From: an uncultured Erysipelotrichaceae bacterium
GTDB lineage: Bacteria > Bacillota_I > Bacilli_A > RFN20 > CAG-826
Direction of reading: 5' to 3'
DNA: 44,450 nucleotides
Assembly: GCA_902777015.1 (NCBI GenBank)
Contig: CACYSA010000007.1
Location: 1 to 44,450 of the forward strand
Below the pieces are notes generated by a model. That model ran no database searches. It was not told the DNA's origin and saw nothing but the letters and a program-made list of their open reading frames with translations. Numbering within the stretch: position 1 is the stretch's first letter; every line of letters starts with the position of its first letter. The position numbers and the translations under genes were made by a program. Positions 8,529 through 16,865 of the stretch are shown here, in pieces.

Positions 8529-9719
8529 ATGAAAGCAATTAGAACAGTCTTAGCGTGTATCCGCAAAGCGGATCAAAGATATAACCTCATCAATCATGGG
8601 GATAAAATCATGATTGGTCTTTCTGGTGGTAAAGACAGTGTTGCTTTAACTTATGCTTTAAGTTTATATCAAAAGTTTTCTCATACAGATTTTGTTATTC
8701 AACCAGTGATGTTAGATTTAGGTTTTCCTGGATTTAACCCTTATGAAATGAACAAATTTTGTGAATCTTTAGGACTTAAGCTTTTAGTGGTTGATAACAC
8801 TGAAGTTTATCGTATCTTACAAATCCAACAAAAAGATAAAGAACATCTTCCTTGTTCGATATGTTCAAGAATGAAAAAAGCTTCAATGAATAAGGTCGCT
8901 AAAGAGTTAGGATTTAATAAAGTGAGCTTTGCTCATCACGCTGATGACGCGATTGAAACATATATGATGAATACCCTATTTGGTGGACGTGTTGCTTCTT
9001 TTTCTCCAAAGATGCATTTAGAACGCGCTGATATCACTTTTATTAGGCCATTAATCCATGTAAGAGAAAGCGACATCATTAAATTAGTTAAAGAAGAAAA
9101 TCTTCCTGTTTTAGCGTCAGGTTGCCCCGCTAATATGCACACTAGAAGAGAAGATATGAAACTTCTTTTAAAAGATATTTATAAGAAGTGGCCAATCGCT
9201 AAAGATAACTTGTTAACAATGTTATCTAATTATGAAAAAGAAGATATTTGGGGCAAAGAAATCTATCATCAAATCAATCAAGATGGTTTAACTTTAAAAC
9301 CAGTTATTTCCTCGATGGATATGATGCATGTCTTAGATATTAGAACTAAAGTCTTTATTCAAGAACAAAATTGTCCTTATGAAATAGAAGTCGTTGAAAA
9401 GGAAGAAAAAGAAAGTCACCACTATCTTATTTATAATAAGGAAGATATTGTTGGGACAATTAGATATCGTCAAACAGGTGAAAGAGAATTTAAGATTGAA
9501 AGATTTGCAATTCTAAAAGAATATCGCGGGCATGAATATGGTAAAAAAGCTTTTCAATATTTAGTTAATAAAATAAGCGAAGAAAATACACCTTGTACGA
9601 TTTATTTCCACGCTCAATATCAATTAATGGATTATTATAAATCTCTAGGATTCATCGAAGAAGGAGAGACCTTCATCGAAGCGGATATAAAGCACATTAA
9701 AATGCTGAAAAAATGTTAA
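8529..9719 (+). CDS. TtcA-like tRNA 2-thiolation PP-loop protein fused to a GNAT acetyltransferase domain
   Basis: A 396-residue two-domain protein. Residues 1-250 form a PP-loop ATPase of the TtcA group: SGGKDS at 32-37, CSIC with Cys109 and Cys112, and Cys199 in ASGCP, the three cysteines that hold the [4Fe-4S] cluster in TtcA. TtcA thiolates C32 of certain tRNAs using ATP. Residues about 263-396 are a GNAT domain of the YjcF/ElaA kind: LDIRTKVFIQEQNCP, VGTIRYR, and the acetyl-CoA loop EYRGHEYGKK near 331-340. The fusion is not the usual form of either protein. It is a lone plus-strand gene inside the infB-truB block, flanked by a divergent start and a shared convergent terminator. The GNAT substrate is unknown. 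Confidence 0.88.
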   Translation: MKAIRTVLACIRKADQRYNLINHGDKIMIGLSGGKDSVALTYALSLYQKFSHTDFVIQPVMLDLGFPGFNPYEMNKFCESLGLKLLVVDNTEVYRILQIQQKDKEHLPCSICSRMKKASMNKVAKELGFNKVSFAHHADDAIETYMMNTLFGGRVASFSPKMHLERADITFIRPLIHVRESDIIKLVKEENLPVLASGCPANMHTRREDMKLLLKDIYKKWPIAKDNLLTMLSNYEKEDIWGKEIYHQINQDGLTLKPVISSMDMMHVLDIRTKVFIQEQNCPYEIEVVEKEEKESHHYLIYNKEDIVGTIRYRQTGEREFKIERFAILKEYRGHEYGKKAFQYLVNKISEENTPCTIYFHAQYQLMDYYKSLGFIEEGETFIEADIKHIKMLKKC

Positions 9720-9723
9720 GAAA

Positions 9724-9746
9724 AAAGAGAAGTTTTACTTCTCTTT
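9724..9746. terminator. Bidirectional terminator between ttcA-like gene and rbfA
   Basis: A perfect 10-bp stem AAAGAGAAGT/ACTTCTCTTT with a 3-nt loop, flanked by A-rich sequence on the left and T-rich on the right. It serves the plus-strand gene ending at 9719 and contains the stop codon and last codons of rbfA on the minus strand, where it is followed by a T-rich tract. Confidence 0.8.
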
Positions 9747-10073
9747 ATCTTTATTTAATAGCTCAGTAATTCGCGCTTCTCTTTTAAATGATTCATCTAG
9801 AGAGAAGACTATTTCAGGACATCTTCTAGTATCTAGTCTTTTAGCAAGTTCACTTCTAATGAAGCCCTTGCTTTTTTCTAAGACTTTCATGCCTTCTTCA
9901 ATTTGCTCTTCGAACATGAATGAGACAAATACTTTGGCGTAGCTGAAGTCTTTAGATACTTTCACTTCTGGAATGGTCACGAATCCAAGATGTGGATTTT
10001 TAATTTCCATCGTGATGATTTCAGAGATGCTTTTTCTAATAATACCGGCAATTCTTTCTTCTTTATTGGCCAT
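9735..10073 (-). CDS. rbfA: Ribosome-binding factor A
   Basis: A 112-residue KH-fold protein needed for maturation of the 30S subunit and the 16S 5' end. Family features are RIAGIIRKSISEIITMEIKNP, VTIPEVKVSKDFSYAKVFVS, and RSELAKRLDTRRCPEIVFSLDES near the C-terminus. It starts 2 nt after the infB stop with only a weak AGAG upstream, so translation is likely coupled. It is the last gene of the rimP operon; its stop codon lies in the terminator stem. Confidence 0.96.
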   Translation of the reverse strand: MANKEERIAGIIRKSISEIITMEIKNPHLGFVTIPEVKVSKDFSYAKVFVSFMFEEQIEEGMKVLEKSKGFIRSELAKRLDTRRCPEIVFSLDESFKREARITELLNKDKEK

Positions 10074-10075
10074 AA

Positions 10076-11914
10076 TTAATCTCTTTGTTCCACCATTTCG
10101 TATGATTCGATAATGTCGCCTTCTTTAATGTCATTAAAGTTTTCAATTAACATACCGCATTCATAGCCGTTTTTAACTTCTTTAACGAGATCTTTTTCTC
10201 TTTGTAAGGAGGCTAATTTACCTTCATAGATGATAATGCCATCTCTTAAGACACGGACACCACCTGTCGCTTTAATCACACCATCAACAACCATACAACC
10301 AGCGATTGTACCGAGTTTAGAAACTTTAAATAGTTTTCTAATTTCCGCTTGGCCGAGCACTTTTTCAACCATAGTTGGGGCAAGCATACCTTTCATCGCC
10401 GCTTGAATTTCTTCAATTAAAGCATAGATGATACGGTGTAATCTAATTTCGACTTTTTCTTCTAAAGCTTTGGCTCTTGTTTTGGCATCTGGTCTAACGT
10501 TAAAGCCATAGATAATAGCGTGAGATGCACCCGCTAAAAGGACGTCACCTTCGGTGATAGCGCCACTGCTGGCTCTTACAACATTAATCTTAACTTTATC
10601 ATTAGTTAATTTTTCTAATGATGCTTTAACGGCTTCAGCAGAGCCAGTTGATTCTGCTTTAACAATAACGTTAAGATTTTGAATTTCACCTTCTTTAGCA
10701 AGATTGAATAAATCATCTAAAGAGGCAGCACTTGTTTTATTTCTTTCAGCGGCTTCTTTAAGAAGTTTACGTTTAGTAGCAATACTTCTTGCTTCGCTTT
10801 CTTCAGAGAACGCCATGAAGCGATCACCGGCTAAAGGAACTTCACTTAAACCGATAATAGAAACAGGTGTACTTGGTAAAGCAACTTTTAAGACTTTGGA
10901 GAATTCGTTTGTCATTCTTCTAGCTTTACCATATGTTGTACCAACGACTAAGTAGTCTCCTTCTCTTAAGGAACCATTTTGCACTAAAAGCGTAGCTTTA
11001 GGACCTTCATTTTTATCTAATTTAGCTTCTAAAACTGTACCCATAGCGTATCTATCTGGGTTAGCTTTAAGTTCTTTCATTTCGGCCACTAAGAGGATGC
11101 TCTCTAATAAGCCATCAATGTTAGTTTTCTTTTTAGCGGAGATTTCAACAGCGATAACATCACCACCAAATTCTTCACAAATAACATCGTGAGAAATGAG
11201 TTCGTTTTTAACTCTTTCTGGATCTGCACCTGGTTTATCCATTTTGTTAATAGCGACAATAATTGGAACACCAGCCGCTTTAGCGTGGTCAATCGCTTCA
11301 ATTGTTTGAGGCATAACACCATCATCAGCGGCAACCACAAGAACAACGATATCTGTGACACCAGCGCCTCTAGCTCTCATCGCAGTAAAGGCTTCGTGTC
11401 CTGGAGTATCAATAAATGTAATTTTTTGACCATTGATTTCTTTTTGGTAAGCACCAATTTCTTGGGAGATACCACCGAATTCACCTTCGACAAGATTAGA
11501 ATTTCTAATCGCGTCAATTAAGGTTGTTTTACCATGGTCAACGTGACCCATAATGGTCACAACTGGAGGTCTTGGTTTTAACTTACTTGGATCATCGTTA
11601 ATTTCGACATCTTCGAAGTGTTCAGCGGCAACGATAACTTTCTTTTGGAAGTCGTAGCCAAACTCTAAACAGACAAGACCGATTAATTCATCATCAAGAA
11701 TTGTGTTGATGGTAACCATCTTACCTTGCAAGAATAAAAACTTAATAACATCACCAACTGGGATATTAATGGTTTTAGCAAGTTCTCCAGCACTTATCGC
11801 GCCAGTATAAACAAAGACACCACCGTTAACTTTTGATTTGCTACGATCAGTTTTGACCTTTGTTGAGACGTTAGTTTCACGTCCTGAATAATTGTTTTTG
11901 TTATTCTTTCCCAT
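10076..11914 (-). CDS. infB: Translation initiation factor IF-2
   Basis: A compact IF-2 of 612 residues; the long linker seen in enterobacterial IF-2 is missing. An IF2_N helical domain (about 30-80) is followed by the G domain: G1 [10 protein letters not shown]2 [11 protein letters not shown]3 DTPGHEAF, G4 NKMDKP, G5 SAKK. Domains II-IV include [16 protein letters not shown] [16 protein letters not shown] and the C-terminal fMet-tRNA-binding part ending in [10 protein letters not shown] chose ATG at 11912-11914, 6 nt after AAGGTG; a GTG at 11921-11923 is possible but overlaps that site. It follows rnpM by 19 nt. Confidence 0.97.
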   Translation of the reverse strand: MGKNNKNNYSGRETNVSTKVKTDRSKSKVNGGVFVYTGAISAGELAKTINIPVGDVIKFLFLQGKMVTINTILDDELIGLVCLEFGYDFQKKVIVAAEHFEDVEINDDPSKLKPRPPVVTIMGHVDHGKTTLIDAIRNSNLVEGEFGGISQEIGAYQKEINGQKITFIDTPGHEAFTAMRARGAGVTDIVVLVVAADDGVMPQTIEAIDHAKAAGVPIIVAINKMDKPGADPERVKNELISHDVICEEFGGDVIAVEISAKKKTNIDGLLESILLVAEMKELKANPDRYAMGTVLEAKLDKNEGPKATLLVQNGSLREGDYLVVGTTYGKARRMTNEFSKVLKVALPSTPVSIIGLSEVPLAGDRFMAFSEESEARSIATKRKLLKEAAERNKTSAASLDDLFNLAKEGEIQNLNVIVKAESTGSAEAVKASLEKLTNDKVKINVVRASSGAITEGDVLLAGASHAIIYGFNVRPDAKTRAKALEEKVEIRLHRIIYALIEEIQAAMKGMLAPTMVEKVLGQAEIRKLFKVSKLGTIAGCMVVDGVIKATGGVRVLRDGIIIYEGKLASLQREKDLVKEVKNGYECGMLIENFNDIKEGDIIESYEMVEQRD

Positions 11915-11933
11915 CAACAGCACCTTCTTTCCT

Positions 11934-12185
11934 TTAAAGTAACTCTAATAATTGGTCATAGACTTTTTGACAGTCATTGACTCTTAAATGTTTTTCAATT
12001 ATATGTTTGCTTTTAGCTTTTAAGATAAGGTTTTTATCTTTAGATAAATAGCAACCGCGACCTTGCGCTTTATAAGTAGAATCAATGATTATTTCATGAT
12101 TAGGAGTCTTAACTACTCTAAACATTGACACGCGTGGATAAAGCGTTCTAGTCAAGATACATGTACGAATAATAGTTTTGTTCAT
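11934..12185 (-). CDS. rnpM: YlxR/RnpM family RNA-binding protein
   Basis: An 83-residue YlxR (DUF448) protein: RTCILTR near the N-terminus, and GRGCYLSKD near 42-50, a variant of the family's GRGAYL motif. In Bacillus the family member, named RnpM, binds RNase P RNA and modulates its activity. The start codon overlaps the nusA stop by 1 nt (TAATG arrangement), so translation is coupled. The L7Ae-like ylxQ gene, which often sits between ylxR and infB, is absent. Confidence 0.9.
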   Translation of the reverse strand: MNKTIIRTCILTRTLYPRVSMFRVVKTPNHEIIIDSTYKAQGRGCYLSKDKNLILKAKSKHIIEKHLRVNDCQKVYDQLLELL

Positions 12186-13903
12186 TATCTACCATCGTCA
12201 TCGTAGTATTCATCGAATTCATCGTAGTCGATATCTTCATCTTCGACTTCGTCTTCGTATTTTTCTTCTTCTTCCATTTCACGAAGTTCTTCTTCGGTGT
12301 AGATAGACATTCTTTCGCCAGTAGAAATGACTGGTTTGGATTCGTCTTCTTCCTCTTCTTCAACTTTCTTGTTGTTCTTCTTGTAAGACTTCTTAGTGCC
12401 TTTATTAGCTTTACGTGCACTTTCGTCTGCAAGAGATTTTTCAAGGTCTTCGATAGAAGTTGTTGTTTTAACCTCTTTGTGTTCTTCTTTGACTTCAACC
12501 TTTTCTTCTTTGACAGGCTTGACTTCAACAGGTTTTTCTTCCTTGACTGGTTCTTCTTTGACTTCTTCAACAACTGGTTCAGAAGCAATGATTTCTTCTT
12601 TGACTTCTTTCTTTTCAACTTCTTTTTCAAGAGCTTCTGTCAAATCAGCATCTTCTTCAGTAGAAGTTTCTTCGTAAACACGATCTTGAGGAGCAACATA
12701 GCCTTCTGGTAAACCACGTAAAACGCTTGGTTGAGCATTAGCTTCTTCGCTAGCTTTCTTAGCGAGCACTAATTCGGCTTTACGAGCATTTTCTTCAGCG
12801 GTAGCTTCTTCAAGAGAAATGTAACTGAGGCCTTCTTCAATGGCTTGAGTTTCTGTTTTAACATCGATATTGAAACCGGTTAATTTGACCGCTAAACGGA
12901 CATTAACACCACGTCTACCAATCGCTAACGAGAATGAATCATCATTAACAATAGCGGTAGCCTTTTTATTTTCTTCATCAATCACAGCGCCTAAAACACG
13001 AGCTGGTTTTAAAGCTTCCATAACGAATAAGGCTTTGTTTTCACTATAGCCGATAATATCGATCTTTTCTTTATTTGTACCACCATTACCTAATTGGGAA
13101 ACGACCTTTTGGATTCTTGCACCGTTACTACCGATACAGGCACCAGCTGGGTCAATGGTTGGATCTTTGCTATAAACGGCAACTTTACTTCTTTCACCGG
13201 CTTCACGAGCAATAGCTTTGATTTCAACAGTGCCATCATAGATTTCGCTGATTTCTTCTGCTAATAAGCATTTTAAGAAACCTTCTTTACTACGGGAAAC
13301 AACGATGTGAGCGCCTTTGTTACCATTAGCAACATCATCAACATAGATTTTAATTGTTTCACCGACGATAAATCTTTCATCACCAATTAATTCTTTCTTT
13401 GGTAAATAAACAGATGTTTTAACAATATTGACGGAAACACCACGTTCATCAACTTTTTCAACCTTACCAGTGATGAGGGTACCCATCTTATCTTTGAATG
13501 TTTCAAATAAGATAGATTTTTCTGCTTCCGCGAATTTTTGTTTCATCATGCTTTTGACACTCATCGCAGTGGCTTTCTTTAATTCATCAATTGTTGCGTA
13601 GATATTGAATTCATCCCCTGCTTTGTATTTCTTTGATTTGTCTTCAGCATTTGCGTCTTGGACACTGATTTGTAAGAAATCGTCTTCCACTTCGTCCACA
13701 ACGGCTTTGGCTTGATACATTTCGATTGTGCCTTTTTCTGGATCGATATTGACACGAACGTCAGCGTCATCCCCGCCTAATTGTTTACGATAAGCTTTGA
13801 TTAATGATTCTTCTAACATTTTAAGAATCGCGTCTTTGCTAATTCCCTTGCTCGCTTCAATTTCTTCTAAAGCGGCCATGAAATCTTGTGCGTTAATAGC
13901 CAT
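12185..13903 (-). CDS. nusA: Transcription termination/antitermination factor NusA with long acidic tail
   Basis: A 572-residue NusA. Residues about 1-125 are the RNA-polymerase-binding domain (MLEESLIKAYRKQLG), about 130-200 the S1 domain (LITGKVEKVDERG), and about 200-345 the two KH domains (GERSKVAVYSKDPTIDPAGA, IGSNGARIQKV, AIGRRGVNVRLA). The core ends near 350, as in other Bacillota NusA proteins. About 200 extra residues follow, dominated by Glu, Lys and Val in alternating blocks, ending in a strongly acidic stretch rich in Asp, Glu and Tyr (about 530-572). That tail is predicted to be disordered and is unlike the short C-terminus of B. subtilis NusA. It is the second gene after rimP (12-nt gap). 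Confidence 0.96.
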   Translation of the reverse strand: MAINAQDFMAALEEIEASKGISKDAILKMLEESLIKAYRKQLGGDDADVRVNIDPEKGTIEMYQAKAVVDEVEDDFLQISVQDANAEDKSKKYKAGDEFNIYATIDELKKATAMSVKSMMKQKFAEAEKSILFETFKDKMGTLITGKVEKVDERGVSVNIVKTSVYLPKKELIGDERFIVGETIKIYVDDVANGNKGAHIVVSRSKEGFLKCLLAEEISEIYDGTVEIKAIAREAGERSKVAVYSKDPTIDPAGACIGSNGARIQKVVSQLGNGGTNKEKIDIIGYSENKALFVMEALKPARVLGAVIDEENKKATAIVNDDSFSLAIGRRGVNVRLAVKLTGFNIDVKTETQAIEEGLSYISLEEATAEENARKAELVLAKKASEEANAQPSVLRGLPEGYVAPQDRVYEETSTEEDADLTEALEKEVEKKEVKEEIIASEPVVEEVKEEPVKEEKPVEVKPVKEEKVEVKEEHKEVKTTTSIEDLEKSLADESARKANKGTKKSYKKNNKKVEEEEEDESKPVISTGERMSIYTEEELREMEEEEKYEDEVEDEDIDYDEFDEYYDDDGR

Positions 13904-13915
13904 AATTTTTACTCC

Positions 13916-14374
13916 TTAAAATTTAATCGCTAAACGTATTTTGTAGATATTAGCCTTTAATATCTCTAAGTTAATACTTCTGGTTTTTTGACGATATGAG
14001 ATGATGATTTTATCATCACTAACACTAACTAAATCACCTTCGTAGATGTTTTCTCCTTTGATTGGATTAATTAAGTGAACGTTGACGTATTTATTAACGT
14101 AGTTACTTAATTGTTCAACCTTTAGTGGTTTTTCCGCACCTAAGGAAGAAAGATCTAAAGTATATGGTTTATCAAAAGGATTAAGCTCATCTAAATATTC
14201 ATTAAGAGCGTGAGTAAGGTTTACAATCATATCCATATCGATTTCGCTGACCTTATCAACGACAATGCTTAATAAATCTTGCCCGTCTTTATGACCATAA
14301 TTAAATTCGACGAGGTCATAACCTAGAGCGTTAACTTTACTTTCAATGAGTCCTTTTAATTGATTTAGTTCCAT
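13916..14374 (-). CDS. rimP: Ribosome maturation factor RimP
   Basis: A 152-residue protein acting in 30S subunit maturation. Typical segments are GYDLVEFNYGHKDGQDLLSIVVDK, an ALNEYLDE helix, and PYTLDLSSLGAEKPL (the usual YxLEVSSPGxxRPL in altered form). The start at MELNQLKGL (14372-14374) is preferred because AGGA lies just upstream; extending to 14407 would place the start inside a terminator hairpin. First gene of the rimP-nusA-rnpM-infB-rbfA operon. Confidence 0.92.
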   Translation of the reverse strand: MELNQLKGLIESKVNALGYDLVEFNYGHKDGQDLLSIVVDKVSEIDMDMIVNLTHALNEYLDELNPFDKPYTLDLSSLGAEKPLKVEQLSNYVNKYVNVHLINPIKGENIYEGDLVSVSDDKIIISYRQKTRSINLEILKANIYKIRLAIKF

Positions 14375-14379
14375 ATCCT

Positions 14380-14411
14380 TCAAAAACAAAGAGTGGCTTT
14401 TGGCCACTCTT
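14380..14411 (-). terminator. Intrinsic terminator in the leader of the rimP-nusA operon (attenuator candidate)
   Basis: On the minus strand a 9-bp stem AAGAGTGGC (14403-14411) / GCCACTCTT (14389-14397) with a 5-nt loop is followed by TTTGTTTTTG, an interrupted U-tract. It lies downstream of the operon's own promoter and 6-35 nt before the rimP start, so it can act both as terminator for licD and as a leader attenuator. In B. subtilis nusA is known to be autoregulated through a NusA-dependent leader terminator. Confidence 0.75.
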
Positions 14412-14454
14412 ATTCAGAGTATTTACTACTTAACTTGCGCTAAATAGCATAATC

Positions 14455-14482
14455 ATTATACATAATAATAAATATTTGTAAA
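14455..14482 (-). promoter_or_regulatory. Promoter of the rimP-nusA-rnpM-infB-rbfA operon
   Basis: On the minus strand TTTACA (14477-14482) and a perfect TATAAT (14455-14460) are spaced by 16 bp. The predicted start near 14448 gives a leader of about 74 nt that contains the terminator hairpin at 14389-14411. Confidence 0.75.
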
Positions 14483-14486
14483 TATT

Positions 14487-15362
14487 TTATTTAGTGTCAA
14501 AATCAAAACTTTTAATATGTAAAGCTTTTCTTTTCTTCATTGGGAAGTCATCAACCCATTTATTACCATCAAATCTTTTCAAAGATTTATTACCAAAGAA
14601 TAGTCTCACAAAACCTTCTAAGTCATTGAATGAATATAATTTATGACCGTTGAATTCATATTCTTTAAAAGGATAAATCATTTCTTTAGGGAACAGATTC
14701 TTTTTCGGTGAAGGAAAAGGAAGAACCATCGTTTGAGTGACATAAGAAGAACCTTTGTAGGCTACCGCTAATTTCTTTTCTTCATCTTTAATCTTATTTT
14801 TTAATTTAAGTGGGTCACGATTAAAGATATAATCTTTAATAAAATAAGAAATTAATCTTCTTCTATTTTTATTAATATGCTTTTTAAGTGTCTTTAAATT
14901 AGGAACATCTACTAAAGCGACAAGATCAACGAAAAAGCCATCAGAAGAATGGATGCGGTCTTTCATTCTTTTATAGTTATAGTCTTTCATTGTCGGACCA
15001 TTTTTATTTTTAATTTTAATCGTTGGCTGAAGGATGTTATAACGTTTATCTACTTCGTAGCAATCAAAGACATATTCTGGTGATAAGTCTTTTTTAAGTG
15101 CCTCAATTAATCGATCTAAATCTTCATAATTAAAGACAATATCAGCGTCATCATCCCAAGGGATGAAACCTTGATAATTATATAATCCAAGTGCACTACC
15201 AAAACCTAAAGCATAAGAAATAGAATTCTTACGGCAAATGCGGTCAATTTCCAATATTATTGGAAAAACAATATCTTGAATCTCGTTAATATAATGGCTT
15301 TTGCCGTTTTTATCTCGCCCTAAAAAATATTGATTGTGGTCAACGACATAATTATTTTCCAT
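14487..15362 (-). CDS. LicD family phosphotransferase-like protein
   Basis: A 291-residue protein of the LicD (nucleotidyltransferase-fold) family, whose studied members attach phosphocholine or similar groups to cell-surface glycans. The key block is YALGFGSALGLYNYQGFIPW followed by DDDADI, giving the metal-binding aspartates near residues 73-78. The rest is basic and lacks membrane helices, so the enzyme should be cytoplasmic. It begins 4 nt after the upstream zinc-ribbon/LRR gene with no ribosome binding site, which implies coupled translation. Together with the MBOAT cassette it suggests surface-polymer decoration. The acceptor is unknown. Confidence 0.82.
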   Translation of the reverse strand: MENNYVVDHNQYFLGRDKNGKSHYINEIQDIVFPIILEIDRICRKNSISYALGFGSALGLYNYQGFIPWDDDADIVFNYEDLDRLIEALKKDLSPEYVFDCYEVDKRYNILQPTIKIKNKNGPTMKDYNYKRMKDRIHSSDGFFVDLVALVDVPNLKTLKKHINKNRRRLISYFIKDYIFNRDPLKLKNKIKDEEKKLAVAYKGSSYVTQTMVLPFPSPKKNLFPKEMIYPFKEYEFNGHKLYSFNDLEGFVRLFFGNKSLKRFDGNKWVDDFPMKKRKALHIKSFDFDTK

Positions 15363-15366
15363 ATAG

Positions 15367-16809
15367 TTAGTGACGAGGATTGACGTTAATTTGACCGTCA
15401 GAACATTTTACGGTTGTGGTACCACTTTTAGTGAGCCAGTTGCTGCCTCTTTTAATAGCTTTCCACATTTCAACGGTACCGTTATATGTAACATCCACTA
15501 GTTTTGGTGTATTAAAGAAGCAATTAAAGCCGATTTCTTGTAAAGATGAAGGAAGACTAACGGTCGCTAAATTCACGCAGTTAGCGAAGGCGCTACTGCC
15601 TAAAGAAACAATGCCTTCTGGAATACTAGCAGAAGTAAGTTCAGTATTTTTAGCATAGGCTCTATCACCAACAGTAATCACATCTGATCCTTGAGGTATA
15701 TCTAAAGATTGTTGTTTATTTTCAAGATTAGGAGCTTTTTCAGGTTTAGTGTTATTTTCAATAACTGGTTCTGGATTAGTTTCAGGAGCGGATTCGATTG
15801 CTAGTTCCGGATTATTTGCTGGAGCGGATTCAATAACCGCTTTAGGAGTGGCTTCTTGTACTGGTGCGCTTTGTGGTTCAGGCTTTTTTGTGCCACATTC
15901 TGGGCAGAATTTGCCTTTTACTTGGGCTCCACAGTTAGGGCAAGCCCATGGTTCTGGTTTCTTTTCGCCGCATTCTGGACAGAATTTACCTGTTACTTGT
16001 GAACCACATTTTGGACAAGTCCAACTATTATCATTTTGTTTAACGGGCTCGTTAACGATTTCAACACGTCTACTTGAAGAGTGATGTGATGAATGAGCTT
16101 CGATGACTTGAGGTGCATTATCATCTTCTTCAATGACTGCGCCTTCTTTATGTTTATTCTTTTTGCCATTGAACGCTACACGATCTTTAAAGGCGATTTT
16201 ATAGATGATAAACAAGAATATACAAATGACAAACATGCCGCCTAAAATGGCTAATAAAGGAAGAGATAATGTAATTTTTACATTATTTCCTGTGGATTCA
16301 ATGACTTGCATATAGAAGAAGAAATACATATATGATAAGCCAATAGCGACAGCGAAGAACCAGAAAGTAAGCCAACCAAAAATATTCAAACTCTTTGGAT
16401 GAGCACTTTGACCAAATAGCATAAAGCCCACCGCTAATAAGGCTTCGACTAATGCCCAAATCGCGGTGATACCTAAAATACCACCGATCACTAATTCGAT
16501 TAAACCATGCATTTTACAAACAATGGCTAATACTTGATTAGTGGGCTCTCCCGCTAAAGGATAATAAGCTAAGAAGTCATCAAATTTAGGTTGGGCTAAA
16601 CTAGAAAAGAATCTTCTAACACTGAAAATAATATAATCTAGTCCTTTAAAGACGATTGGTGCTTCCCCTTCCTTAGTAAAAGAGAACATTGGAAGTAAGA
16701 CGAAGCCAGCGAATAAGCCAACAACCACTAAAGCTAAAAGAGCATAAAGAAATACACCAATACCATAAGGGCGATAAGTCTTTACACCTTTTCTATTCTT
16801 TCTAGCCAT
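15367..16809 (-). CDS. Four-helix membrane protein with double zinc ribbon and C-terminal BspA-type LRR
   Basis: A 480-residue protein not recognised as a named family. Four predicted membrane helices lie at about 18-40, 103-132, 143-166 and 182-205. With a basic N-terminus inside, the C-terminus should also be inside. Two zinc ribbons follow: CPKC (265-268) with CPEC (277-280), and CPNC (290-293) with CPEC (302-305). A Pro/Glu/Ala-rich linker (about 310-365) repeats an IESAP-like unit. Residues about 370-470 are LRR_5 repeats of the BspA type (SSAFANCVNLATVSLPSSL). BspA repeats are usually extracellular, so a cytoplasmic one is odd. It is followed at 4 nt by licD. Confidence 0.75.
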   Translation of the reverse strand: MARKNRKGVKTYRPYGIGVFLYALLALVVVGLFAGFVLLPMFSFTKEGEAPIVFKGLDYIIFSVRRFFSSLAQPKFDDFLAYYPLAGEPTNQVLAIVCKMHGLIELVIGGILGITAIWALVEALLAVGFMLFGQSAHPKSLNIFGWLTFWFFAVAIGLSYMYFFFYMQVIESTGNNVKITLSLPLLAILGGMFVICIFLFIIYKIAFKDRVAFNGKKNKHKEGAVIEEDDNAPQVIEAHSSHHSSSRRVEIVNEPVKQNDNSWTCPKCGSQVTGKFCPECGEKKPEPWACPNCGAQVKGKFCPECGTKKPEPQSAPVQEATPKAVIESAPANNPELAIESAPETNPEPVIENNTKPEKAPNLENKQQSLDIPQGSDVITVGDRAYAKNTELTSASIPEGIVSLGSSAFANCVNLATVSLPSSLQEIGFNCFFNTPKLVDVTYNGTVEMWKAIKRGSNWLTKSGTTTVKCSDGQINVNPRH

Positions 16810-16827
16810 AATTAAACACTTAAGTAA

Positions 16828-16833
16828 ATTATA
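16828..16833 (-). promoter_or_regulatory. -10 element before the zinc-ribbon/LRR gene
   Basis: A perfect TATAAT on the minus strand 18 bp before the ATG at 16809, without a good -35 hexamer. It lies in a short A/T-rich gap beyond the HAD phosphatase gene and would give a leader of about 12 nt. Weak evidence alone. Confidence 0.35.
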
Positions 16834-16865
16834 CTTGAGTTAACAAATAATAAAAGTGTTTATTA

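Noticed and set aside
11914..11923. GTG start for infB nine bases upstream
   Set aside because: The GTG overlaps the best ribosome binding site AAGGTG, which is well placed for the ATG at 11912-11914.
12148..12630. Lys/Ser-rich open frame of 160 codons antiparallel-frame-shifted within nusA
   Set aside because: It lies on the same strand in another frame of the low-complexity nusA tail and ends inside rnpM; its Lys/Asn/Ser monotony is the shadow of GAA/AAG-type codons.
14375..14407. Longer rimP beginning MAKSHSLF
   Set aside because: Those codons lie in the terminator hairpin at 14389-14411, and AGGA sits right before MELNQ at 14374.
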